Assembly (NCBI GenBank): GCA_947493175.1 | Contig: CANLQD010000007.1 | Span: 62,001-126,000 of the forward strand | Source of the DNA: an uncultured Flavobacteriaceae bacterium | GTDB lineage: Bacteria; Bacteroidota; Bacteroidia; Flavobacteriales; Flavobacteriaceae | Direction of reading: 5' to 3' | Length of the DNA stretch: 64,000 bases | In this document: positions 24,613-33,361 of the stretch, piece by piece | Layout: every line of letters starts with the position of its first letter | How positions within the stretch are numbered: position 1 is the first letter of the stretch | The notes under the pieces: model-generated | The model's input: only the letters and a program-made list of their open reading frames with translations | What the model was told of the DNA's origin: nothing | The model's database searches: none | Made by a program: the position numbers and the translations under genes

Positions 24613-27249
24613 CTAGTCTAGATATGTTTTGGCAGCAGCCAATGCCTCCGATATACCGGAAGGATTTTTGCCCCCCGCCGTGGCGAAAAATGGCTGGCCG
24701 CCACCGCCTCCTTGAATATATTTCCCAAGTGCTCTCACAATGCTACCGGCATTCAAATCTTTTGAAGCGACCACTTCCTTGGAGATATAGCAAGAAAGCA
24801 AGGCCTTGCCTCCCTGTTCTGTACCGAATAGCAGAAATAGATCGTCTCGGTCGTTGCCCATCTCAAAGCAAAGATTTTTGATACCTGCCGCATCAAGGTC
24901 CACTTTTTTAGCGAGGAAAGCGACCTCATTGATCGTTTCGAGTTCATTGAACAACTCTCCCTTTAAATTTTTGGCTTTGTCTTTCAACAAGGCTTCGACT
25001 TCTTTCTTCAGACGGGTGTTTTCTTCTTGCAAAGCCTCTACCGCTTTCACGGGATCTTGTGTATGGTTCAATCGATCTTTTATGGCCAATAAGGTATGGT
25101 TGTTTTCGAGATAGAAATCCTTGACCGCGTCGGAGGTAATCGCCTCGATGCGACGAATACCGGCAGCTACGGCTCCTTCCGATCTGATTTTGAAGTACCA
25201 GATGTCTCCCGTATTCTTTACATGGGTACCCCCGCATAGTTCGATAGACTGCCCGAATCGAATCGTACGCACGGTATCACCATACTTCTCCCCGAAAAGC
25301 GACATGGCCCCTTCTTTGATGGCTTCCGTTTTGGGAACGCTTCGATTTTCCTGTAGGGGCAGTTGCCCTTCGATTCGTGCATTGACGAAATTTTCCACCG
25401 CTTGAAGCTCTTTTGGGGTCATCTTGGCAAAGTGCGAAAAATCGAACCGTAGGTATTTGGAATGTACAGCGGAACCTTTTTGTTCTACATGGGTTCCCAA
25501 AATTTCCCTTAATGCCTGATGTAACAAATGGGTTGCCGTATGATTGGCCGCAGTTCTTTGGCGCTGCTTAGGGTCGACCACCGCTTTCAACGTCTCGGCA
25601 GGATTTTCAGGGAGACTCTTGGCAAAGTGGATGATTTCATTGTTCTCTTTCTTGGTATCGACTATATATATCACATCGCCATTGGGTACTTCTAGATAGC
25701 CCTTGTCCCCTACTTGGCCCCCTCCTTCGGGATAGAAAGGAGTCAAGTTAAAGACGAGTTGGTATTGTTCTCCCTCCTTTTTGGTAATGACTTTTCGATA
25801 TTTCACCAACTTCACATTCGCTTCCAACAGATCATAGCCTACAAACTCTTGCTCCTGATCTTCTTGCACCACTGTCCAATCTTCCTTGGTCATCTCAGAG
25901 GCAGAACGAGAACGGTTTTTCTGCTCTTGCATTGCGGTCTCGAATCCCTTTTCATCCAAAGACAGGCCTTTTTCGCCTAAAATCAAGGCCGTTAAGTCTA
26001 TTGGAAATCCGTACGTGTCATACAACTCGAAAGCCTTACGACCATCTACTTCACTTCCCTTATTTGTTCGAATGATATTATCAAGGAGTACCAATCCTTG
26101 TTCCAAGGTTTTCAAAAAAGAATGTTCCTCTTCCTTGATAACATTTTCAATGAGCTGCCGCTGTTCTTTAAGTTCTGGAAAGGCAGTACCCATGGTATCT
26201 GTCAATACCTTTACCAATCGGTACATAAAGGGTTGTTTGGTATCGAGAAAGGTAAAACCGTATCGAACCGCTCTCCTAAGAATTCTCCTGATAACATATC
26301 CGGCTCCCGTATTACTTGGCAACTGACCATCTGCAATAGAGAACGCGACTGCCCTAATGTGATCCGCTATGACCCTTATGGCAATATCTGTAGCTTCATT
26401 CTTTCCATAATCAGAATCGGTAATTGTCTCGATTTCCCTAATAATCGGTTTAAAGACATCGGTATCATAGTTCGATTGTACATTTTGCAGTACCATACAC
26501 AATCGCTCGAAGCCCATACCGGTATCAACATGCTTCGCCGGCAATGGCTCTAACTGTCCGTTTGCCTTGCGGTTGTATTGCATAAAAACTAGGTTCCAGA
26601 TTTCAACGACTTCCGGATGGTCTTGATTGACCAAAGAAGCACCGGAAACCTGTTGCTTTTCGGTTGCCGATCGGATGTCTACATGAATTTCCGAACAGGG
26701 GCCACAGGGACCTTGATCGCCCATTTCCCAAAAGTTGTCCTTTTTATTGCCCATGATGATCCTATCTTCCGGAACAATCGACTTCCAAAGATCAAAGGCC
26801 TCCGAATCCATCTCCAGTTTATCGGCATCATCACTTCCCTCAAAGACCGACACATACAGGCTGTCTTTGTCAATTTTAAACACTTGGGTGAGCAGTTCCC
26901 AGGCCCATTGAATGGCCTCTTTCTTGAAATACCCGTCTGCGGTACGGGCAGGATTACCAAAACTCCAGTTACCCAGCATTTCGAACATGGTGTGATGATA
27001 GGTGTCCTTGCCCACTTCTTCCAAGTCGTTATGCTTGCCGCTTACCCGTAAACATTTTTGGGTATCGACTACCCTGGCGTGCTTTGGTTTACTGTTTCCT
27101 AGGAAGAATTCCTTGAATTGGTTCATACCAGCATTGGTGAACATCAAGGTAGGGTCATCTTTGATGACCATGGGGGCAGATGGCACAATTTTGTGGCCTT
27201 TTTCTTTAAAAAAGTTTAAAAAATGTGTCCGTATCTCGCTGGAATTCAT
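24613..27249 (-). CDS. alaS: Alanine-tRNA ligase
   Basis: An 878-residue, full-length alanyl-tRNA synthetase. It opens with SSEIRTHFLNFFKEKGH and the class II catalytic core (DPTLMFTNAGMNQFK, then HTMFEMLGNWSFG). The editing domain has the zinc motif HxxxH in NHTATHLLHQA (about 566) and the second half CGGTHVKNTG (about 671). The C-terminal DHHA1 domain has the glycine-rich GGGGGQPFFATAGGK. All key residues are present, so the enzyme should be functional. It charges tRNA-Ala and edits Ser and Gly. It is divergent from the M23 peptidase gene across a 100-base gap. Confidence 0.98.
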   Translation of the reverse strand: MNSSEIRTHFLNFFKEKGHKIVPSAPMVIKDDPTLMFTNAGMNQFKEFFLGNSKPKHARVVDTQKCLRVSGKHNDLEEVGKDTYHHTMFEMLGNWSFGNPARTADGYFKKEAIQWAWELLTQVFKIDKDSLYVSVFEGSDDADKLEMDSEAFDLWKSIVPEDRIIMGNKKDNFWEMGDQGPCGPCSEIHVDIRSATEKQQVSGASLVNQDHPEVVEIWNLVFMQYNRKANGQLEPLPAKHVDTGMGFERLCMVLQNVQSNYDTDVFKPIIREIETITDSDYGKNEATDIAIRVIADHIRAVAFSIADGQLPSNTGAGYVIRRILRRAVRYGFTFLDTKQPFMYRLVKVLTDTMGTAFPELKEQRQLIENVIKEEEHSFLKTLEQGLVLLDNIIRTNKGSEVDGRKAFELYDTYGFPIDLTALILGEKGLSLDEKGFETAMQEQKNRSRSASEMTKEDWTVVQEDQEQEFVGYDLLEANVKLVKYRKVITKKEGEQYQLVFNLTPFYPEGGGQVGDKGYLEVPNGDVIYIVDTKKENNEIIHFAKSLPENPAETLKAVVDPKQRQRTAANHTATHLLHQALREILGTHVEQKGSAVHSKYLRFDFSHFAKMTPKELQAVENFVNARIEGQLPLQENRSVPKTEAIKEGAMSLFGEKYGDTVRTIRFGQSIELCGGTHVKNTGDIWYFKIRSEGAVAAGIRRIEAITSDAVKDFYLENNHTLLAIKDRLNHTQDPVKAVEALQEENTRLKKEVEALLKDKAKNLKGELFNELETINEVAFLAKKVDLDAAGIKNLCFEMGNDRDDLFLLFGTEQGGKALLSCYISKEVVASKDLNAGSIVRALGKYIQGGGGGQPFFATAGGKNPSGISEALAAAKTYLD

Positions 27250-27279
27250 GAATATGGTAAGGTTTTACAAAAATTAACA

Positions 27280-27306
27280 TTTTGTACAAAACAATTTTTA
27301 TATTTG
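27280..27306 (+). promoter_or_regulatory. Promoter region of the M23 peptidase operon, with a 12-bp palindrome
   Basis: TATATTTG (27299-27306) is an exact match to the Bacteroidota -7 consensus TAnnTTTG on the plus strand, about 44 bases before the M23 start. The 12-base palindrome TTTTGTACAAAA (27280-27291) lies just upstream and offers a TTTG word on each strand. Spacing to the -7 box is shorter than usual for a -33 element, so its role as a -33 box is doubtful; it could be an operator shared with alaS. Confidence 0.45.
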
Positions 27307-27349
27307 TTTGTTCTGATAAAACGAGACAAAAATAGGATAAAATACATTT

Positions 27350-28327
27350 ATGTCTAAGGTTAAGTACTATTACGATCCGGATACGCTCTCCTATAGAAAG
27401 ATAGAGCCTAAGAAATCACGCCGGTATCGAAATATTGGGCTTTTCGTTTTAGGCTCTTTTCTATTTGGGCTCTTATCCCTGGTGTTATTGTTAAACACCA
27501 ACCTCATCAATACTCCGGCCGAACTGTCATTGCGTAGAGAGGTGAAAAACTACGAGCTACAGTTTGAACTGCTTAATAAAAAAATGGAACAGATTGAAGA
27601 GGTACTCTCTAACATAGAGGAGCGCGACAACAATATTTACCGACTTTATTTCGAGGCCAACCCCATTCCGGAAGAACAGCGAAGAGCTGGTTTCGGAGGA
27701 GTGAACCGCTATAAATCGCTCGAAGGTTTCAACAATTCCGAAATGGTCATCGCGACCACTAAGCGACTCGATATCATTAAAAAACAAATGGCCATCCAAT
27801 CCAAGTCGTTGGATGAAATTACCAAACTGGCAGAAGAAAAAGAGAAGCTGCTCCTGGCCATACCGGCCATTCAACCGCTTAGCAATGAAGACTTGACCCG
27901 TATGGCTTCTGGTTACGGGTGGCGGTCCGACCCGTTTACCAAAGCGCGAAAAATGCATTGGGGTATGGATTTTACCGCTCCTAAGGGCACGCCAATTTAT
28001 GCCTCTGGAGATGGCAAGGTGATACGAGCCGACAACAATTCTTCCGGCTTCGGGAAACATATCCGCATTGACCATGGCTATGGGTACGTTAGCCTTTATG
28101 CGCACATGAGTGCCTATAATGTAAAACGTGGACAGCGCGTTAAACGCGGGGATCTTATTGGTTTTGTAGGGAGTACGGGACGGTCGGAAGCCCCCCACCT
28201 TCACTACGAAATTCGGAAAGACAAGGAACGTATCAATCCCATCAACTTCTACTACGGCAGTTTGTCCCCAATAGAGTTCGAGAACATGCTGAAGTATGCA
28301 AACCAAGAAAACCAATCACTTGACTGA
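27350..28327 (+). CDS. M23-family cell-wall metallopeptidase
   Basis: A 325-residue membrane-anchored peptidase. A cytoplasmic N terminus with many basic residues is followed by one transmembrane helix (about 29-51), a coiled-coil segment (about 65-185) and an M23 LytM domain (about 190-300). Zinc ligands are in HWGMDF (about 203) and HLHYE (about 283), and YAHMS is also present. It probably cleaves peptidoglycan cross-bridges at growth or division. Its stop overlaps the start of the MerR gene by one base, and the LemA/TPM genes follow, so five genes likely form an operon. Confidence 0.92.
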   Translation: MSKVKYYYDPDTLSYRKIEPKKSRRYRNIGLFVLGSFLFGLLSLVLLLNTNLINTPAELSLRREVKNYELQFELLNKKMEQIEEVLSNIEERDNNIYRLYFEANPIPEEQRRAGFGGVNRYKSLEGFNNSEMVIATTKRLDIIKKQMAIQSKSLDEITKLAEEKEKLLLAIPAIQPLSNEDLTRMASGYGWRSDPFTKARKMHWGMDFTAPKGTPIYASGDGKVIRADNNSSGFGKHIRIDHGYGYVSLYAHMSAYNVKRGQRVKRGDLIGFVGSTGRSEAPHLHYEIRKDKERINPINFYYGSLSPIEFENMLKYANQENQSLD

Positions 28328-28656
28328 TGCAAGTAGACCTGCCCGAGAAACTGTATTACGGCATTGGCGAAGTGGCCAGGGCATTTAATGTGAATACCTC
28401 ATTGATTCGTTTCTGGGAAAAGGAATTCGATGTCTTGAAACCCAAGAAAAATGCCAAGGGCAATCGCAAGTTTACGCCACAGGACATTAAAAATCTTCAA
28501 CTGATTTATCACTTGGTCAAAGAACGGGGCTTTACCTTGGAAGGCGCCAAGATTCACTTGAAAGAAAACCGGCAAAAAACGCTAGACAACTTTGAAATCA
28601 TTCAAAAGCTGGAACGGGTAAAGGCCGAACTAATAAAAATCAAAGAACAACTATAA
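28327..28656 (+). CDS. MerR-family transcriptional regulator
   Basis: A 109-residue protein with a MerR winged helix (KLYYGIGEVARAFNVNTSLI and RFWEKEFDVLKPKKN) and a short C-terminal helix. It lacks cysteines and a large effector domain, so it is of the minimal type found in Bacteroidota next to M23 peptidases. Translation is coupled to the peptidase gene by a one-base stop/start overlap (TGATG). Targets and signal are unknown. Confidence 0.92.
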   Translation: MQVDLPEKLYYGIGEVARAFNVNTSLIRFWEKEFDVLKPKKNAKGNRKFTPQDIKNLQLIYHLVKERGFTLEGAKIHLKENRQKTLDNFEIIQKLERVKAELIKIKEQL

Positions 28657-28676
28657 CCTCCTAAAACACTTGAAAA

Positions 28677-29276
28677 ATGAAAAAAGGAATTATCGTACTA
28701 ATCGTCCTTGGCGTATTGGCTTTTGTGCTATACGATTGGGCCGTTGGGTTCAATAATACTGCAGTGGAAAACGAAGCCAATGCAAAGACTGCCTGGTCGA
28801 ACGTAGAAAGCGCCTACCAACGCCGAAACGATTTGATCGGCAATTTGGTAAAGACCGTACAGGGTGCGGCAGACTTTGAACGAGGTACTTTGACCGATGT
28901 CATTGAAGCCAGAGCCAAAGCTACCGCTACCAATATCGATGCCAATAACCTGACCCCGGAGAATATGGCAAAATTTCAAGAAGCGCAGAGCGGACTCACC
29001 GGTGCATTGAGCAAATTGATGGTCGTGGTAGAACGCTACCCCGATCTTAAAGCGAACCAAAACTTTTTGGAATTACAAAGTCAGCTAGAGGGTACCGAAA
29101 ATCGTATTAACGTGGAACGAAACCGCTATAATGAAAAGGTGAATATCTACGATGTGCACACTACCAAATTTCCAGGAAAACTATTAGCGGGGCTGTTTGG
29201 ATTTAAGGAAATGGCTCGATATAAAGCCGATGCCGGTTCCGAAAACGCTCCCGATGTGAACTTCGAATTCAATTAA
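28677..29276 (+). CDS. LemA-family protein
   Basis: A 199-residue protein with one N-terminal transmembrane helix (about 4-22) followed by a four-helix domain. LemA signatures are WSNVESAYQRRNDLIGNLVK, then NRINVERNRYNEKVNIYD and the closing hydrophobic FPGKLLAGLFGF. LemA proteins are membrane-anchored with an outward-facing helical bundle; function is poorly known. Genes for LemA and TPM proteins occur together in many bacteria, as here, where two TPM genes follow at once. Confidence 0.95.
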   Translation: MKKGIIVLIVLGVLAFVLYDWAVGFNNTAVENEANAKTAWSNVESAYQRRNDLIGNLVKTVQGAADFERGTLTDVIEARAKATATNIDANNLTPENMAKFQEAQSGLTGALSKLMVVVERYPDLKANQNFLELQSQLEGTENRINVERNRYNEKVNIYDVHTTKFPGKLLAGLFGFKEMARYKADAGSENAPDVNFEFN

Positions 29277-29280
29277 GTAT

Positions 29281-29718
29281 ATGTCTAGGGTAGAGGACTT
29301 TTTAACGCAAGAGGAAGAGCTTGATATCGTACAGGCTATTTTGGAGGCGGAAAAAAAGACCTCCGGTGAAATACGCGTACATATTGAAGCCCATACCCGA
29401 CTAGACCATTTTGAACGGGCCAAAGAGGTGTTTCATCTGCTCAAGATGGACAATACCAAAGATGAGAACGGAGTCATCATCTATGTTGCGGTCAATGACC
29501 GAAAGTTCGCCATCTATGGAGACCGTGGCATCGACAAGGTCGTGCCCACAAATTTTTGGGATACCACTAGGGATACCATTGAGACCCACTTTAAAAAAGG
29601 AAACTACAAACAAGGCCTTATCGATGGCATCTTGCGCGCCGGCAAAGAACTGGAAACCCATTTCCCTTGGTATCACGGTAACGAAAATGAATTGAGCGAT
29701 GAAATATCAAAAGGCTAG
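29281..29718 (+). CDS. TPM-domain protein, soluble
   Basis: A 145-residue protein with a TPM (TLP18.3/Psb32/MOLO-1) domain and no signal peptide. The domain is seen in EIRVHIEAHT, NGVIIYVAVNDRKFAIYGDRGID, and the C-terminal FKKGNYKQGLIDGI. It starts four bases after lemA and overlaps the following TPM gene by 20 bases. Some members have acid-phosphatase activity, but the biological role is not settled. It may act inside the cell or at the inner face of the membrane with the exported partner. Confidence 0.88.
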   Translation: MSRVEDFLTQEEELDIVQAILEAEKKTSGEIRVHIEAHTRLDHFERAKEVFHLLKMDNTKDENGVIIYVAVNDRKFAIYGDRGIDKVVPTNFWDTTRDTIETHFKKGNYKQGLIDGILRAGKELETHFPWYHGNENELSDEISKG

Positions 29719-30514
29719 CGTACTCCTCTTTCTATTAGGCGGCCTTGCGTTCGGATTCGCACAATATGAGATTCCAGATCTTCCCCCACAAGAAGAACAG
29801 ACCAGCGTTTACGACTATGTGGATCTGTTACCGGAAGGTCAGGAAAAAGTGCTAGAACAAAAGCTCTTGCGCTATGCCGATAGCACCTCGACCCAAATTG
29901 TTGTGATTATTATCGAATCTACCAAAGGGGAAGATATCGATTTCCTAGGAGCGCAATGGGGACATAAATGGGGTATTGGACAAAAAGGAAAAGACAACGG
30001 CGTATTAATGCTCCTGGCCCGAGGTGACCGACGAATCGCTATCAGTACCGGCTACGGCGTAGAGGCCAAATTAACCGATGCGATGTCTCGTCGTATCATT
30101 CAGAATATCATTATCCCCCGCTTTAAGCAAAACAATTACTACTTGGGGCTAAGCGACGGTGCCGATGCTATTTTTAAAGTGCTGAACGGTGAATTTACCG
30201 AGGAACGCAGCTTTGATACGAATGGGGAGTTTCCATTTGAATCCTTGTTGCCCATTATCATTTTTTTTGTGATTCTTTTTATTCTTACCCGTCGGAATCG
30301 CGGTAATCGAGGGGGGCGTGGTGGCCGTCGCAGGTCAGGGCTCGACTTGTGGGACATCATTATCCTAAGCAACATGGGTCGCAGTGGTGGTTCTGGTGGT
30401 GGCTTCGGCAGAGGCGGTGGCTTTGGAGGAAGTGGTGGCGGATTTGGTGGTGGCTTTGGAGGCGGCTTCGGTGGTGGTGGCTTTGGCGGCGGTGGGGCTT
30501 CCGGTGGATGGTGA
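29699..30514 (+). CDS. TPM-domain membrane protein with glycine-rich tail (YgcG-like)
   Basis: A 271-residue protein: signal peptide (about 1-20), TPM domain (about 30-155, with QIVVIIIESTKGEDIDFLGAQ and NGVLMLLARGDRRIAISTGYG), a transmembrane helix (about 181-198) and a cytoplasmic tail that is basic, then almost wholly Gly with Phe and Ser (from about 215 to the end). This layout is that of YgcG-type proteins. The start lies inside the preceding TPM gene (20-base overlap), so expression is coupled. The glycine-rich tail is coded by a GGT/GGC-rich repeat that produces misleading antisense open frames. Confidence 0.9.
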   Translation: MKYQKASVLLFLLGGLAFGFAQYEIPDLPPQEEQTSVYDYVDLLPEGQEKVLEQKLLRYADSTSTQIVVIIIESTKGEDIDFLGAQWGHKWGIGQKGKDNGVLMLLARGDRRIAISTGYGVEAKLTDAMSRRIIQNIIIPRFKQNNYYLGLSDGADAIFKVLNGEFTEERSFDTNGEFPFESLLPIIIFFVILFILTRRNRGNRGGRGGRRRSGLDLWDIIILSNMGRSGGSGGGFGRGGGFGGSGGGFGGGFGGGFGGGGFGGGGASGGW

Positions 30515-30763
30515 CTTTTTAAATTCAGGTTCAAGTGCCAAGTTCAAACTCAAGCACAAGTACCAAATCTGCCTACTAGAAAAGGAACCTGTCAATCTCA
30601 AATATAAACTTAAGGTATTATAACATAATAGCGATTGTACGGATTTGTACGAGTGATGAGTGGAAAGTAATCTTTGAATCTTTCGTGCCTACAATGAAAG
30701 ATGTTTACGGATAAGATTCAAATCAACATCAGCCACACCTATTTCTTACGGTCATAGGGGCGT

Positions 30764-33118
30764 TCATTCAACATTTAAACTCTCATTATTGGTTTTCAGA
30801 GTGTGCACTATACTAGTTAATCTACCATCAATTCCCATTCCTTCTATTATTAAAAGTAAATGATTTTGCGCTTTGAATGGAATTTGGATACTTGTCGGTC
30901 CTTCACTATTTATTCTTACACGACCGTTCCAATATACCGTCCCATACTGTTCAAATAACTCAGTATGGTAATCATACCCAGGATCAAAATATACATCAGG
31001 CTTAGCATATCCTTTTTTGACAAGAAACTTTTTGAATTTTCTTCGCTTTTCAGGGCTAACATAATCACCGGAGCGTAATAAAATATTAATAAAAAAAACT
31101 TCGCCCACCTGCAAGCCCAGAGCATTTTCAGCATATGTAATACTTTGAACCCTTGACAAAGGCATACCCAACAATTCGCCCTTATTGGACTTCATACCGT
31201 TGATGGAAACAAAAAATTCAGGATAACCTCCTAGCGGTAAGGGTTTTGATGAAAACACTCTAACCTTACCCTCAATTACACGAACCCGAAAACCTAGTTT
31301 TCTTAAATAAGTCTGGACACTCACATACTTTGAAATCTCCTGGTCACCTATATAAACTCCCTCGACTTGTGCATTGAGAAAAAACTTTTTGTTCTCTTTA
31401 CGATTTTCGGTTACTACAACTTCGTCTAACGTTATTGTTTTTCTTGATATTGACGCTACTTCAGGAACTTCCCTATCACTGTTAAGATTATATAGATTTG
31501 GAGGAGCAATTGCATCAAATTTCCCAATCCTCAATGATGGTGCAGTAAGACCGATATTAACTTCAACTTTGGGACTTCGAAGCTTTCCATTCTTTCCAGC
31601 AATCGTAATACCAACCGAATCGCCCTCAAACAATTCCATTGTAGCATCGAACGATTTGTCTTTTTTCAACGCTGCATAGGTTGCCTCACGCGAGAGGTCA
31701 GTCATGAAATACACCTGTTGCTCCGAAGTCAGATCGGCATCCATGATCTTTCCGCTGAGCGGGATTCCCTGCTCCATCTCGAATTCCATTTGAACTTCTT
31801 TCCATTCGCGTCCGTCCCAATCGTAACGCCCCCATCCCTCTATCAGTAGACGGGTATCCAGTTCATATCGTTTTTTCCGGTCCATGTCCTCAAAATAATA
31901 GGACCCCCGCGAAAAAGGAGCTTCCACATAGGGCCCCACTACAAAAGACGATGCAAGGGAATGCTCCGGTGCATGCGATAGGGTCGATCCCGGTAACACC
32001 GATATGCTTATGTCGGCACCACTGCTTTTTACCGATTCGGGAAGGCTCAGGTCCAATTGAAGGGAGTCCCCCGATACCGTTTTGCAATGGTCGATACCGA
32101 TACCCTGCAAACGCGACGTATCTTCCCTATCGTTAAAGAACAGGCGCCGTGACACCGGGCGGTCCATATGGTCCAACAGCACCGCCGTGTTGACCCCGAA
32201 GGGCAAACGGTTGCGCGCTACCGAAATCGCCGGTTCCGCGGGATCGATCGTGATGTCCTCCCAAAAAAGATGGTCGCCCTGATAGATGACCAGGCTATAG
32301 GAATTTCCGCTCTCCCTTTGCAGATGGGCCCCATCGGCCACTAGGGTGAACACAAGCCGGTCCTTCCCACCATTCTCGACGCTCAAACCCACGGACCCTG
32401 CCTTCGCCTTGGGCAATTCGACCTCCACCACATGACCATTTTCGTCCCGAGCCCTTAGCCTATAGCTGTTCTCGGGCGACACCACAAAGCCTACCTTTCC
32501 CAGACCGTGCCTATTGGTACCGATACCCGACCGGACCACTCTTCCCGACCCATCCAACAACCGGATACCCGCCAACTCCACGCCCGTCCCTCTTTCGTCC
32601 ACCGCACGGATCCCGACCTGGTTGAAGGCGCCCCCTATCAGGTCGCCGCCTTCGGGATAGCTCTCCAACCGTACCCTGCCTCCCGGCGGAACGGCCAACG
32701 GCCGTTCCCGTATTACGGAAATCCGTTGTTCGAAGGGCCGAAGGTTCTTGAAATTGCGCATGTAGTTCGTCCAGGCCACCACTTTGTACCGCTGATCGGA
32801 CCAATTGGAATCGATCGCGAAATTCCCCGTGGCGATGCCGTGCTCGACCAGCAACAGTTTGCGTTCGTGCAGCACGCCCTTCGAATCGAATATGCCTACG
32901 TGCAGGTTGGCCGTGCCAAGGGAGGGAGCCTTCCGTTTCTGGTCCTGTACATAGGCGGTGAACCATAGGTGCTCCCCCGGTATAAAGACCGTCTTGTTCA
33001 AATGCAGGTGAACGTTCTCCCAAAGGACCGGGGAAGGCGCAGTAGCGTCGACGGACTGGGACCCGGCCCACCAAGGACAGCCCATCACGAGCATATAAAA
33101 AAGCAGGGACTTAGACAT
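30764..33118 (-). CDS. Large secreted protein with MG2-like N terminus and TonB-plug-like segment
   Basis: A 784-residue protein with a signal peptide (1-20). The N-terminal region (HLHLNKTVFIPGEHLWFTAYV) resembles the MG2 macroglobulin-like domain of large Bacteroidota surface proteins. Beta-sandwich domains follow, then a segment (TLDEVVVTENRKENKKF, about 570) like the start of a TonB-receptor plug. No barrel is present. Function is unknown; relatives are often annotated as TonB-dependent receptor plug proteins. Base composition changes sharply inside the gene near 31690: one line of the 5' part (32581-32640) has 40 of 60 GC, while lines at 31081 and 31441 have 21 and 20 of 60. This suggests a mosaic gene. 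Confidence 0.7.
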   Translation of the reverse strand: MSKSLLFYMLVMGCPWWAGSQSVDATAPSPVLWENVHLHLNKTVFIPGEHLWFTAYVQDQKRKAPSLGTANLHVGIFDSKGVLHERKLLLVEHGIATGNFAIDSNWSDQRYKVVAWTNYMRNFKNLRPFEQRISVIRERPLAVPPGGRVRLESYPEGGDLIGGAFNQVGIRAVDERGTGVELAGIRLLDGSGRVVRSGIGTNRHGLGKVGFVVSPENSYRLRARDENGHVVEVELPKAKAGSVGLSVENGGKDRLVFTLVADGAHLQRESGNSYSLVIYQGDHLFWEDITIDPAEPAISVARNRLPFGVNTAVLLDHMDRPVSRRLFFNDREDTSRLQGIGIDHCKTVSGDSLQLDLSLPESVKSSGADISISVLPGSTLSHAPEHSLASSFVVGPYVEAPFSRGSYYFEDMDRKKRYELDTRLLIEGWGRYDWDGREWKEVQMEFEMEQGIPLSGKIMDADLTSEQQVYFMTDLSREATYAALKKDKSFDATMELFEGDSVGITIAGKNGKLRSPKVEVNIGLTAPSLRIGKFDAIAPPNLYNLNSDREVPEVASISRKTITLDEVVVTENRKENKKFFLNAQVEGVYIGDQEISKYVSVQTYLRKLGFRVRVIEGKVRVFSSKPLPLGGYPEFFVSINGMKSNKGELLGMPLSRVQSITYAENALGLQVGEVFFINILLRSGDYVSPEKRRKFKKFLVKKGYAKPDVYFDPGYDYHTELFEQYGTVYWNGRVRINSEGPTSIQIPFKAQNHLLLIIEGMGIDGRLTSIVHTLKTNNESLNVE

Positions 33119-33169
33119 TCCAGATAGGGTTGTTTACCTACACCGAAGGTATCAAAAATCGTTCCGGCG

Positions 33170-33301
33170 TCACTTTTTACAGGTATAAATAAGCATGGGT
33201 ACGCCCTTGAAATCGAAATGTCCCCGTAGCTTGTTCTCCAGAAAACCTCCATAGGGCTCGCGGACGTATTGTGGAAGGTTGCGGAAAAAGACAAACAGTA
33301 A
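33170..33301 (-). pseudogene. C-terminal fragment of a Der (EngA) GTPase gene
   Basis: On the minus strand this stretch reads LFVFFRNLPQYVREPYGGFL, then ENKLRGHFDFKGVPMLIY and ends at a TGA. This is the C-terminal KH-like end of the ribosome-assembly GTPase Der of Bacteroidota (pattern NLPQYV..PYxRFLENKxRExFxFxGVPxxI). An in-frame TAG lies just upstream, and nothing else of the gene is present, so it is debris rather than a gene. Its GC-rich composition matches the 5' half of the neighbouring large secreted protein. A functional der must lie elsewhere. Confidence 0.6.
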
Positions 33302-33361
33302 CTAAAAAACCGACCGCCTATTCCTTAAAATCCAAGTAATGCTTTTCCTTATAGGTAATCA

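Noticed and set aside
26098..27051. Plus-strand open frames of about 145-150 codons over alaS
   Set aside because: They are antisense to conserved alanyl-tRNA synthetase motifs and have no plausible domain.
27557..28315. 252-codon minus-strand frame opposite the M23 peptidase gene
   Set aside because: It is the shadow of the conserved M23 zinc-site region; the plus frame is clearly the gene.
30139..30534. Proline-rich open frame antisense to the glycine-rich tail of the TPM protein
   Set aside because: It is the mirror of GGT/GGC repeats in a well-supported gene; composition is a low-complexity artefact.
30365..30623. Ala/Thr-rich and Val/Ala-rich open frames over the same glycine-rich repeat, and a possible tandem-repeat array
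   Set aside because: The repeat is in frame with a glycine-rich protein tail; spacing is irregular and there are no CRISPR-like spacers.
32507..33074. Open frames on both strands over the GC-rich part of the 30764-33118 gene
   Set aside because: High GC removes stop codons in all frames; only the 784-residue frame has a signal peptide and recognisable domains.
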